IMG/VR virus record: IMGVR_UViG_3300045107_000543 | Location: 1-25,402 of that record | Strand: one strand, 5' to 3' | DNA length: 25,402 bases | From: a virus | In this document: piece by piece, positions 1 to 5,155 of the stretch | Numbering within the stretch: the first letter of the stretch is position 1 | How the letters are laid out: every line of letters begins with the position of its first letter | Made by a program: the position numbers and the translations under genes | The notes under the pieces: generated by a model | Databases searched by the model: none | Seen by the model: the letters and a program-made list of their open reading frames with translations, nothing else | Told to the model about the DNA's origin: nothing

Positions 1-128
1 GGTTCTTGGACTTGTGTGAGGCGAAGGGGATTCTTTCCGCGCGGTCGGCTGGGAAAATGGGCAAACTGCTGATTACGGATGAGAAAGAAATCGCCCGCCG
101 GTTAAAAGAAAAACCCGTGTCGGAATGA
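1..128 (+). CDS. C-terminal end of a rightward protein, possibly FtsK-like gamma domain (partial)
   Basis: The reading frame is open from the window edge (codons start at base 3) and stops at TGA 126-128, giving the last 41 residues of a protein whose start lies outside. The piece reads as two short helices around a Gly-rich turn, with LCEAKGILSARSAGKMGKLL in the middle. That layout, a helix, 'GI', a basic loop and 'KLL', resembles the winged-helix gamma domain at the end of FtsK/SpoIIIE DNA translocases, which reads polar DNA sequences. This is a resemblance from a short fragment, so the family is a guess. The stop codon sits in the loop of a terminator hairpin, so the gene ends its transcript here and converges with the leftward operon that ends at 155. 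Confidence 0.55.
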   Translation, partial: FLDLCEAKGILSARSAGKMGKLLITDEKEIARRLKEKPVSE

Positions 129-140
129 CACGGGTTTTTT
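111..140. terminator. Bidirectional intrinsic terminator
   Basis: AAACCCGTGTC (111-121) pairs with GACACGGGTTT (127-137) around a 5-base loop. A T-run follows on the + strand (135-140), and an A-run precedes the hairpin, so a T-rich run follows it on the minus strand as well. It lies between two convergent genes (stops at 128 and 155) and can end both transcripts. The stop codon of the rightward gene lies at the loop and 3' arm boundary. Confidence 0.85.
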
Positions 141-154
141 GTCGTTAAAACGGT

Positions 155-523
155 TCACGCATCGAACGAGTCATCGCGTGAACGTGCGGCGATGGCACGC
201 GGTTTCGGCGTCACATCGCGCCATGTTTCCGATTCTCTCTGTGCTGCTGTGTAGCCCGTCCAGAACCCACGCGCGAACGTTTCGCCGCGGCTGGGTTGGG
301 TCAGTGCCCGCGTCGGCGGTTCATCCTCGTCCGCGTCGCGGTGCGGACGTTCGCGCGTGAGCGCCATGAGCAGCCCGATCGCGACGGGAATTGCAGCGCC
401 GATGCCGCAGAGCACGCCGAAAAAAACTTGTGCCGTTTCCTCAGAGATGTGCGCGGCGATTTCGATGCTGACCGCGACGGCGGCGGCGAGAAATGCGAGA
501 ATGGCAATTGTTTTCAAAATCAT
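155..523 (-). CDS. Small two-helix membrane protein of unknown function
   Basis: This encodes 122 residues. The start ATG at 523 has GAGGGA a few bases upstream, which is why I prefer it to the much longer upstream extension of the frame; that extension would lie antisense-like over the helix-turn-helix gene. Residues about 1-28 and 33-56 are two hydrophobic segments separated by a short polar turn, followed by a charged, Arg- and Glu-rich tail of about 65 residues likely to be cytoplasmic. It is the last gene of the leftward operon, 13 bases after the helix-turn-helix gene. I do not recognise a family. A small inner-membrane accessory protein is all that can be supported. Confidence 0.65.
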   Translation of the reverse strand: MILKTIAILAFLAAAVAVSIEIAAHISEETAQVFFGVLCGIGAAIPVAIGLLMALTRERPHRDADEDEPPTRALTQPSRGETFARGFWTGYTAAQRESETWRDVTPKPRAIAARSRDDSFDA

Positions 524-536
524 TGTTCCCTCGATT

Positions 537-1037
537 CTACTCGCGCATCCACTTGTCAAAACGACGCGCGAGTTCTGTAATCGCCGCGCGGTCAGAAATG
601 TCAATGCCCGCCCGTGCGAGTTCCCGCATGAGTGCGTTATGCGCCTTTGTGCGGCGCAGTCCAAGTTCCCGCGCGGTAAAACCGAGCCGCTCCATTGCCT
701 CGCGCGGGTTTTCTTCCTGCTCCACGCGTTCGATGTATTCGCGGAGCAATTGAACGAGTTCTGGAGAAAAGTCCATAAAATCATTCTCCGTGACCGCGCT
801 CGGCGCTTTGACAGCAGCGGTGCGGTCTTTTTGTTTTTGATTCGTGCGTTTCGGGCGTCCCGGCGGCGGTGCGTTCGCGATCCACGCCGCCACGTCGTTC
901 GGGTCAATCAAATAGAGTCGCGAGTTGACCCGCCACGACGGGATACGCCCGGTCTGGCACAATCGCCGCAGCCATGCGGCGGAGCGATGAAAACGCGCCG
1001 CCGCGGCGGCGATGGTGATTTTTTCGATTTCGTTCAT
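537..1037 (-). CDS. Helix-turn-helix (excisionase/MerR-like) DNA-binding protein
   Basis: This encodes 166 residues, and ATG at 1037 directly follows the TAG of the upstream gene. An AGGA stands about 8 bases before it. The first 55 residues look like a MerR/Xis-type winged helix: 'ITIAAAAARFHRSAAWLRRL' then 'GRIPSWRVNSRLYLIDPNDV'. This is the usual pattern for a domain that reads a DNA site and a following wing ending 'W'. Residues 60-80 are a basic, Pro-rich linker. The rest (about 85-166) is helical and charged and I cannot assign it. Such proteins serve as excisionases or transcription regulators in phages and mobile elements. A regulator of this small operon or of the divergent promoters is a reasonable guess. 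Confidence 0.75.
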   Translation of the reverse strand: MNEIEKITIAAAAARFHRSAAWLRRLCQTGRIPSWRVNSRLYLIDPNDVAAWIANAPPPGRPKRTNQKQKDRTAAVKAPSAVTENDFMDFSPELVQLLREYIERVEQEENPREAMERLGFTARELGLRRTKAHNALMRELARAGIDISDRAAITELARRFDKWMRE

Positions 1038-1355
1038 CTATCGAATCCTCGTGCAGCGGATAGCGCGAAGTTCTTTCACGCTCTCCACTGCTACATTGGG
1101 CGTCCAGCCATCCGCGCGCGGATTCGACGCGAGCGGGACGGCGAGGTAAGTTTCGCCTACCGCTGGTCCCGCCCACTTGCCCGGTGCGCCGTCGCGTCCG
1201 GTATTATCGGTGACTGCTCCCAACGCTTCCAACAACTGGCGCGTCGCGGGATGACCCACGAACGAGCGGCAGTCTGTCAAGTCAGTAGGAAAAGGGACTT
1301 CCGCAAAATGGATTGTTGTACCCGCGAATCCGAGCGGGCTTGAAATGATTACCAT
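1038..1355 (-). CDS. DUF1874/STIV-B116-like protein, candidate AcrIII-1-type ring nuclease
   Basis: This encodes 105 residues from ATG 1355 with AAAGGAG 4 bases upstream, overlapping the end of the previous gene. The core SFVGHPATRQLLEALGA (residues 31-47) matches the signature of DUF1874 proteins (Ser-x-x-Gly-His-x-x-Thr, then a helix ending in Leu-Gly). It is followed by a Gly-rich loop, a strand 'ETYLAVPLA', 'NPRADG', and a C-terminal strand. Size and order of elements fit the family. AcrIII-1 members of this family degrade the cyclic tetra-adenylate made by type III CRISPR systems and use this conserved His (here His35). The family's usual R-x-x-E-G motif is replaced by R80-A-D82-G, so activity is uncertain. 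The match is from memory, not a search. It could also be a structural relative without nuclease activity. Confidence 0.55.
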   Translation of the reverse strand: MVIISSPLGFAGTTIHFAEVPFPTDLTDCRSFVGHPATRQLLEALGAVTDNTGRDGAPGKWAGPAVGETYLAVPLASNPRADGWTPNVAVESVKELRAIRCTRIR

Positions 1356-1726
1356 TTTTCTCCTTTCGCGCGCGCGGTGAATTTATCCGTCGCGTCTTTG
1401 ATGATTGTGTGTGGCGTTGCTGCGGCATAGAGCCACCACAGCAGCGTCCACGTTTGGGCGACGTAGTAGCCTACATCGCCCCATTCGGCGGCGCGTTCGG
1501 CTGGAGAACGCGCCAACAGGACTTCAAACAATTCCCCGCGTTTCCAGCCGATACGCGGTGCACCCGTTATGTTCCATGCGCGGCGTTCCTGAATGAATAG
1601 TTTTCGGAACGCCTGCGCGGCAGTCGCGGGCGATTCGTTTCGATTTGCCGCGATTTGCCGCGCGGCGCGGCGGAAAGTGTGGCGTGATTTTGTGTTCATG
1701 TGTTTCCACTTGCTCATAGAAAACAC
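1349..1726 (-). CDS. MazG-like nucleotide pyrophosphohydrolase-related protein
   Basis: This encodes up to 125 residues. The start is unclear: GTG 1726, then in-frame ATGs at residues 4 and 10, none with a good ribosome binding site. The middle carries E65-x-x-E68, 12 residues, then E81-W-G-D84. This is the ExxE(12-28)ExxD metal-binding pattern of MazG/all-alpha NTP pyrophosphohydrolases. The tail 'TDKFTARA' resembles the K-x-x-x-R end of that fold. MazG enzymes hydrolyse NTPs or dNTPs, and phages carry them to adjust nucleotide pools or alarmone signalling. The N-terminal 50 basic residues are not typical. The stop overlaps the following gene by 7 bases. The assignment rests on motif spacing only. 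Confidence 0.5.
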   Translation of the reverse strand: MFSMSKWKHMNTKSRHTFRRAARQIAANRNESPATAAQAFRKLFIQERRAWNITGAPRIGWKRGELFEVLLARSPAERAAEWGDVGYYVAQTWTLLWWLYAAATPHTIIKDATDKFTARAKGEKW

Positions 1727-1735
1727 GTGAGAGCA

Positions 1736-2026
1736 TTATACATAGCCGATGACATCGGTATATAGATACCCGATGCCATCTCCGTAGTCGGCGTAAAATT
1801 CGCGCCGACCATCAAAATCTACCCATTCTTGAATTCCACCGCCTGCACCGCCGCGCGTTCCGTCTTCATCCCAAATAATGGTGAAGCGGCGTGTCAATTT
1901 GTATTCATGTTCGCCGTTTCGCCGCCACCCAAAGGGCTGTTCCTCGACGGCGTACAGCCCACCCGCCGCGCGTGCGGCAGCGTCTGGGGAATCCCAAATG
2001 GCTCGTCCATCGCGGGTTTCCCCCAC
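1736..2026 (-). CDS. Unknown small acidic protein, start uncertain
   Basis: This encodes 96 residues when read from GTG 2026. I do not recognise the family. It starts 'GETRDGRAIWDSPDAAARAA' and ends with a Tyr/Asp/Gly-rich segment. The coding look seems to extend about four residues upstream of the GTG (NEAHYVG), where there is no start codon. A strong GGAG ribosome binding site instead serves an ATG at 2040 in a different frame, which leads only to a 48-residue ORF. So either the GTG is used with a poor site, or there is a frame error or shift near 2030. It has its own copy of the duplicated leader at 2048-2097. Confidence 0.5.
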   Translation of the reverse strand: MGETRDGRAIWDSPDAAARAAGGLYAVEEQPFGWRRNGEHEYKLTRRFTIIWDEDGTRGGAGGGIQEWVDFDGRREFYADYGDGIGYLYTDVIGYV

Positions 2027-2047
2027 GTAGTGCGCTTCATTTCCTCG

Positions 2048-2097
2048 TCTCCTTTGCCGCGCTCTTGGCGGCTGAATCTTTATTTGATACTATTGTA
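2048..2097 (-). repeat. Leader repeat, copy A, with hairpin next to ribosome binding site
   Basis: On the minus strand this reads TACAAT (a -10-like box at 2092-2097), then AGTATCAAATAAAGATTCAGC, then a hairpin GCCGC-loop-GCGGC, then AAAGGAGA. Nearly the same block stands before the gene at 2131-2547 (copy B, 2553-2600). No -35 box is visible here, so copy A may be a translation leader inside the operon transcript rather than a full promoter. Confidence 0.6.
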
Positions 2098-2130
2098 TCG
2101 TCGCGCCACGTCGGCGTCCTGATGCGCTGA

Positions 2131-2547
2131 TTAGTCCGCGTCGTAAATGTCGTTTGCGTTTTCAAATTTTTCGCGGCGTTCGATGTTTGCCGCTCGTTCT
2201 GCGCGGTCAGTTTCCGAGATTTTATATCCGTGTTCGACAAGCCATTTTTCATTGTCCCACCCGTGTAGGTATCGTCCAATTTTTTCTTGTTCAATCGCGG
2301 CGGGATGATTAAAGTTCATCCTGTCAGAGCCAGACAGCACATAGGTTTCAACCCATCCGCCACGCATCTTCTCTCGCTCGAGCGCATCCATTACATCGTC
2401 GAATTCCGTTATTTCTCCGCTCGAAAGCGCAATCAAGTCATCGCTAACAGGGCGTGTTTTCGTGACGGTGGTTGCGTTTTGATTACGTTCTAGCCACTGC
2501 TTAGCTAGATTTGATTTTTCGATTTCTGTCTTGGTAAAAAGAATCAT
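2131..2547 (-). CDS. Unknown 138-residue protein, first gene of the leftward operon
   Basis: ATG at 2547 follows AAGGAGA at 6-base spacing, and a consensus promoter lies just upstream, so the start is secure. The protein is hydrophilic, rich in Glu and Arg, with a mostly helical look and no membrane segment. The middle contains 'GGWVETYVLSGSDRMNFNHP', and the C-terminal 40 residues look like a charged helix. I do not recognise a family. Base composition is richer in A and T than that of the phage structural genes. Being first behind a strong promoter suggests early and abundant expression. Confidence 0.7.
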   Translation of the reverse strand: MILFTKTEIEKSNLAKQWLERNQNATTVTKTRPVSDDLIALSSGEITEFDDVMDALEREKMRGGWVETYVLSGSDRMNFNHPAAIEQEKIGRYLHGWDNEKWLVEHGYKISETDRAERAANIERREKFENANDIYDAD

Positions 2548-2552
2548 TTTTT

Positions 2553-2600
2553 ATCTCCTTGCCGCTCTTAGCAGCTGAATCTTTATTTGACACTATTATA
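2553..2600 (-). repeat. Leader repeat, copy B, with hairpin next to ribosome binding site
   Basis: This is the second copy of the leader at 2048-2097. The minus strand has TATAAT, AGTGTCAAATAAAGATTCAG, then GCTGC-TAAGA-GCGGC and AAGGAGA before the ATG at 2547. The one base change in the 5' arm (C to T) keeps a G-U pair, so the hairpin is preserved in RNA in both copies. Confidence 0.7.
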
Positions 2601-2623
2601 GCGTCATCGCTACAATTTGTCAA
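2595..2623 (-). promoter_or_regulatory. Consensus sigma-70 promoter of the leftward accessory operon
   Basis: On the minus strand TTGACA (2618-2623) and TATAAT (2595-2600) match the consensus at all twelve positions, with 17 bases between them. The transcript should start near 2588, giving a leader of about 40 bases that contains the copy B hairpin. Confidence 0.9.
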
Positions 2624-2631
2624 GTAGCAAT

Positions 2632-2642
2632 TTTGTTCTAAT
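2632..2642 (-). promoter_or_regulatory. Upstream promoter box ATTAGAACAAA, site 1
   Basis: The minus strand reads ATTAGAACAAA ending 8 bases before the -35 TTGACA of the operon promoter. The same 11 bases stand at the same 8-base distance before the radical-SAM promoter (4572-4582). Position suggests an activator or repressor site. The factor is unknown. Confidence 0.55.
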
Positions 2643-2688
2643 TTTGGAGGTGCGGGACTTGGCGATTTTCTGCTCATTTCCGTTCCTC

Positions 2689-2717
2689 TTGAATTGGCGT
2701 GTGCGCTGTGCTATAAT
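2689..2717 (+). promoter_or_regulatory. Sigma-70 promoter for a nearly leaderless transcript
   Basis: TTGAAT (2689-2694) and TATAAT (2712-2717) are 17 bases apart. The ATG at 2727 lies only 9 bases after the -10 box, so the RNA would start about 2-5 bases before the start codon, with no room for a ribosome binding site. Confidence 0.85.
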
Positions 2718-2726
2718 TTGCATCGT

Positions 2727-2948
2727 ATGAATGAGGAGCCCGAGTCGTCCGCGCGCGTCAAAGTCGCAAACGCCGCGCTCAAAATCTATGAACCGGAATG
2801 GCTGCTCGTGAATCTCATTCGCCAAAAACGCAATGCGTTAGCGCGCGATGAGGTCGCGCGGTTGGAGATTTTTATCGAACCAGCGAATAAAGACATTATC
2901 ATTCTGGATGCGCAAGTGTCCAAGCGCATTGTCCTCGCAGCGGCATAG
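2727..2948 (+). CDS. Unknown 73-residue protein from a leaderless-type message
   Basis: I take the ATG at 2727 rather than the frame's earlier ATG at 2694, because the earlier one overlaps the promoter boxes and would precede the transcription start. The product is a small mixed-charge protein without cysteines. It has a helical first half (about 10-50) and a second half with the strand-like stretches 'RLEIFIEP' and 'KDIIILDA'. I do not recognise a family. It is the first rightward gene of the divergent pair and is followed by a long palindrome and a terminator, so it may be a single-gene transcript. Such a placement is common for small regulators, but there is no visible DNA-binding motif. 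Confidence 0.6.
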   Translation: MNEEPESSARVKVANAALKIYEPEWLLVNLIRQKRNALARDEVARLEIFIEPANKDIIILDAQVSKRIVLAAA

Positions 2949-2983
2949 GTCACGCGAAACAGCAATGCGTCATCGCTAGAGAT

Positions 2984-3032
2984 GGACTGTGATTTTTGGC
3001 GATAAATTCATCGCACAAAAATCACACAGTCC
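2984..3032. repeat. 49-base imperfect palindrome
   Basis: GGACTGTGATTTTT at the left pairs with AAAAATCACACAGTCC at the right, with a TG insertion in the right arm. An inner CGAT/ATCG pair flanks a 6-base centre. There is no T-run after it, so it is not a simple terminator. It could be an RNA hairpin at the end of the upstream message or a protein-binding site. Confidence 0.7.
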
Positions 3033-3045
3033 GCCAGCAGACTCT

Positions 3046-3092
3046 AAGCGTCAGTTCTACCGACCCAATCGGTAGAGTTGACGCTTTTTTTA
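3046..3092 (+). terminator. Intrinsic terminator just before the holin-like gene
   Basis: AAGCGTCA (3046-3053) pairs with TGACGCTT, and the inner CTACCGA pairs with TCGGTAG across a small internal loop. Seven Ts follow (3085-3091). It lies only about 20 bases before the next start codon. Confidence 0.8.
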
Positions 3093-3112
3093 TTCTCACC
3101 GGAGGTTGTCAC

Positions 3113-3553
3113 ATGAATTTCCCTTTGTTCTCATCGCGTCAAATTTCGCTCATCGCCGCGACGCTCATTCTCGCACTCGGTCTCGGCGTGCTCACACCAT
3201 CGCTGACGTATGCCGCGCCGCCGGCGCAAACCGCACCGGTCGAAAATTCAATTTTCCCTGCACTCTTGCAAGTGGCGCTTATCGTGCTCGTGACCGAAGG
3301 CATCAAGTCCCTCTCGCGTGCGCTCGGCGGCACGAACGCGGACGGAACGCCGAAGATTGACCTGTCGGGCAAGGCAGCCGCACTCGCCTACATCGCCGTC
3401 GGCGTGTTGGTGTATATCGTTCAAATTTGGATTCTGCCGAATCTACCGGCGGACATCGCCGCGCAACTGACCGATTTCCTCAGTGCGCTCGCGGTCATTG
3501 TCGGTGGGTCGGGACTGTTCTCGATGACGAGTGCGCTGCGCGTGACGAAGTGA
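3113..3553 (+). CDS. Secreted or membrane holin-like protein
   Basis: This encodes 146 residues from ATG 3113, which has a perfect GGAGG 7 bases upstream. The frame is open further back, but that part crosses the terminator. Residues 1-35 look like a signal peptide or first membrane helix ending 'TYAAPPAQ', a plausible cleavage site. Three further hydrophobic segments follow at about 45-66, 84-106 and 117-140, and the protein ends with a short basic tail. Small multi-helix proteins near phage packaging genes are often holins that permeabilise the membrane for lysis. I see no endolysin next to it, so the role is inferred from topology. A membrane protein of other function is possible. Confidence 0.6.
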   Translation: MNFPLFSSRQISLIAATLILALGLGVLTPSLTYAAPPAQTAPVENSIFPALLQVALIVLVTEGIKSLSRALGGTNADGTPKIDLSGKAAALAYIAVGVLVYIVQIWILPNLPADIAAQLTDFLSALAVIVGGSGLFSMTSALRVTK

Positions 3554-3556
3554 CAA

Positions 3557-4159
3557 ATGGGCAAGGGCAGCAGTAGCAGAAAGACCAAATCCACTCGGCA
3601 CAAGAGCGCGGCGCGCGCCTATGAGACGCGCGTGGTGCCGATTGATTCTGTCCGTCCTCACCCGCGCAATGAGAAATATCATTCGCATCCTGATTCGCAA
3701 ATTGCGACGTTGGCGGAATCCGTCGAAACGTTTGACCAATATCGTCCTGTCGTCGTGTGGCGCAATCTGATTGTCGCGGGGCAGGGCGTTTGGCACGGCA
3801 TGAAACGGGCGGGCGAGACGGAAATTGAAATCAAGGACGTATCCCGTTTGCCCGAACGGACCGCGTTGTCGCTCATGTTGACGGACAATTCTCTTGCACA
3901 ATATTCCGTCACGAACGAGGAGGAATTTGCCGCGCTGGTCAAAGAATTGGCAAAAGACGATGAAGTGTTAGCGCGGCTCGCGGTGGGCGAACAAGCGGCG
4001 TTGGAACGGCTGCTGAAAACGCGCGAGAAAATGCCACATCTGCTAGCGCACGGCTTCCGCCTTTGGTCAAAATGCAAACACCCAATCCGTGCGCTTGCAA
4101 AATTTCGATGGTGGGTCGTGTCAAGCTGGTGTCAAATGGATTGTAAGCGTCTGTCGTAA
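3557..4159 (+). CDS. ParB/sulfiredoxin-fold domain protein with a scrambled C-terminus
   Basis: The ORF encodes 200 residues, starting 3 bases after the previous stop. After a basic N-terminal tail, residues about 24-130 are a ParB-like nuclease/CTPase fold: 'IDSVRPHPRN', 'IATLAESVETFDQYRPVVV', 'IVAGQGVWHGMKRAG', and 'LSLMLTDNSLAQYS', the usual end of the domain. A charged helix follows to about residue 157. Residues about 158-200 do not look like protein. They lie exactly opposite the radical-SAM coding sequence and appear to be read-through across a breakpoint near 4030. Phage ParB-domain proteins next to terminase genes are common; roles include DNA nicking or methylase partnership. The domain looks intact, so it may still work. 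Confidence 0.75.
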   Translation: MGKGSSSRKTKSTRHKSAARAYETRVVPIDSVRPHPRNEKYHSHPDSQIATLAESVETFDQYRPVVVWRNLIVAGQGVWHGMKRAGETEIEIKDVSRLPERTALSLMLTDNSLAQYSVTNEEEFAALVKELAKDDEVLARLAVGEQAALERLLKTREKMPHLLAHGFRLWSKCKHPIRALAKFRWWVVSSWCQMDCKRLS

Positions 4160-4436
4160 ATGAGAGCATGACCTGTTCGGTAATGCCTGCGGCTTGATAT
4201 TTTATAGCGTCCTTTTTGAGGTTCGTTAAAAAATCTTTGCGCGGGATTGCGCCGGCGTCGAATTCTGCGCGTGGCATCTTTAACACAATTGGCACGTAGC
4301 AATACGCGCATTTGTGCCCGCAGCCGCGATAGGGATTCGTCGCGAGCGGTGCATATTCGCCCGCCTGTCCTTGCGGAGCATAGATGATGGAGCAGCCTTT
4401 TACGCTTACGCCGTCAGGATTTAGTTCGACGTTCAT
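3939..4436 (-). pseudogene. Radical-SAM protein, SPL-like, truncated C-terminus
   Basis: ATG at 4436 has TAGGAGG upstream at the right distance. Residues 30-46 contain the iron-sulfur motif C39-x3-C43-x2-C46 (NPYRGCGHKCAYCYVP), typical of the spore-photoproduct-lyase-like branch of radical-SAM proteins common in phages. The barrel continues with 'EQVMLSFTTDAYNPFD' and 'GLGVCILTKGG' to about residue 134. The remaining 31 residues are the antisense of the ParB gene and do not fit the family. Full members are usually about twice this length, so the second half of the barrel is missing. The gene has its own promoter and structured leader. The function of phage versions is not known with certainty; this copy is probably inactive. 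Confidence 0.75.
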
Positions 4437-4455
4437 ATCTGCCTCCTAAAAGAAT

Positions 4456-4493
4456 TTGGCTCGGCGGACACTTGAGGCGTCACGCCGAGCCAA
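4456..4493 (-). promoter_or_regulatory. Perfect 11-bp hairpin in the radical-SAM leader, upstream of the small terminase gene
   Basis: TTGGCTCGGCG (4456-4466) and CGCCGAGCCAA (4483-4493) are perfect inverted repeats, with a GAC/GTC pair inside the loop. It sits between the promoter and the ribosome binding site of the leftward gene. Because the small terminase gene starts 138 bases away, it could instead be part of a packaging (cos/pac) site. Confidence 0.75.
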
Positions 4494-4509
4494 TGAGATG
4501 ACTGATATT

Positions 4510-4526
4510 TGAGACTTTTTGTCTCA
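4510..4526. promoter_or_regulatory. Palindrome TGAGAC-T5-GTCTCA at the radical-SAM transcription start
   Basis: A perfect 6-bp inverted repeat with a 5-base centre lies just downstream of the -10 box (4534-4539 on the minus strand), so it covers the expected transcript start. It may be an operator or a 5'-end RNA hairpin. Confidence 0.6.
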
Positions 4527-4533
4527 TACGTGA

Positions 4534-4563
4534 ATTTTACAGTAGGAAAGATATTTTTGTCAA
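4534..4563 (-). promoter_or_regulatory. Promoter of the leftward radical-SAM gene
   Basis: The minus strand has TTGACA (4558-4563), 18 bases, then TAAAAT (4534-4539). The transcript would start near 4527, with a leader of about 90 bases containing two hairpins. Confidence 0.75.
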
Positions 4564-4571
4564 CATGAAAG

Positions 4572-4582
4572 TTTGTTCTAAT
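4572..4582 (-). promoter_or_regulatory. Upstream promoter box ATTAGAACAAA, site 2
   Basis: This is identical to the box at 2632-2642 and again exactly 8 bases before a leftward TTGACA. A 10-base match, ATTAGAACAA, also occurs at 8742-8751 on the + strand, where no clear promoter follows. Confidence 0.55.
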
Positions 4583-4630
4583 GCCAAGCGACAAACGGCG
4601 TAACGTGGTTTGTGTCAAGGCTTTGTAGGA

Positions 4631-5155
4631 ATGAGACGCACGAAAAGCACGAAACCTACCGCGAACAAACACCAAACGCCGCAGCAGCGCGAAGCGCACT
4701 TGGCGAACGTCGCGCGTCTCTATCTGACCGGTCATTTACAAGTCGAAATTGCTACACAGACGGGCGTCTCGCAGCAGCAGATTTCATACGACCTGAAGGT
4801 CTTGCAAAAGCGGTGGCGCGAATCGTCGGGCGTTGATTTCAACGAAGCCAAGCAGCGTGAACTCGCACGCATAGACAATCTCGAATTGGAGTATTGGCAG
4901 GCGTGGCGCGCGTCAAAAGGCGAAAAGAAAAAACAGTCGGCGGAGAGAAGCGGCGAGCACACCAAAACGCGATTCGAGTCCGAAGTCCGCGAAGGCGACC
5001 CGCGCTACTTGCAAGGTGTCCAGTGGTGCATCGAGCAGCGATGCAAGATTTTAGAAATCGGCATCAAGACGAAGACCGAAATCAGCGGCGAATTGGGAAT
5101 CAAGGCGTATGTTGGCATCAGCCCAGACGACTGGGACAAATCCGAAACATCCTAA
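4631..5155 (+). CDS. terS: Small terminase subunit-like protein
   Basis: This encodes 174 residues from ATG 4631. The frame has an earlier ATG at 4610, but AGGA directly precedes the chosen one; neither site is ideal. Residues about 20-65 form a helix-turn-helix ('ARLYLTGHLQVEIATQTGVS' then 'QQQISYDLKVL'), the DNA-recognition fold of phage small terminases. The next 100 residues are charged helices, including a Lys/Glu-rich stretch, which fits an oligomerisation region. It is read as TerS because it lies directly upstream of, and overlaps by 47 bases with, the large terminase gene. The role is to recognise the packaging site and hand DNA to TerL. No specific family could be confirmed. Confidence 0.7.
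   Translation: MRRTKSTKPTANKHQTPQQREAHLANVARLYLTGHLQVEIATQTGVSQQQISYDLKVLQKRWRESSGVDFNEAKQRELARIDNLELEYWQAWRASKGEKKKQSAERSGEHTKTRFESEVREGDPRYLQGVQWCIEQRCKILEIGIKTKTEISGELGIKAYVGISPDDWDKSETS

Noticed and set aside
357-1343. Long rightward ORF of 328 codons opposite the leftward accessory operon
   Set aside because: Its sequence is Arg/Cys-rich and low in coding character, it has no ribosome binding site, and the leftward genes below it show motifs, good starts and tight spacing. It is an antisense shadow of GC-rich DNA.
2026-2040. GGGGAAA run as a -1 slippery site for the gene at 1736-2026
   Set aside because: In the frame of the upstream ATG the codons are TGG GGG AAA, so the second tRNA would not re-pair well; it does not fit the X XXY YYZ rule.
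2037-2294. Leftward ORF of 85 codons overlapping the first operon gene
   Set aside because: It lies mostly within the better supported gene at 2131-2547 in another frame, and its peptide is low-complexity Lys/Thr/Asn/Arg.
2996-3112. N-terminal extension of the holin-like protein
   Set aside because: The extension runs through a palindrome and a terminator, while ATG 3113 has a perfect ribosome binding site and begins a signal-peptide-like sequence.
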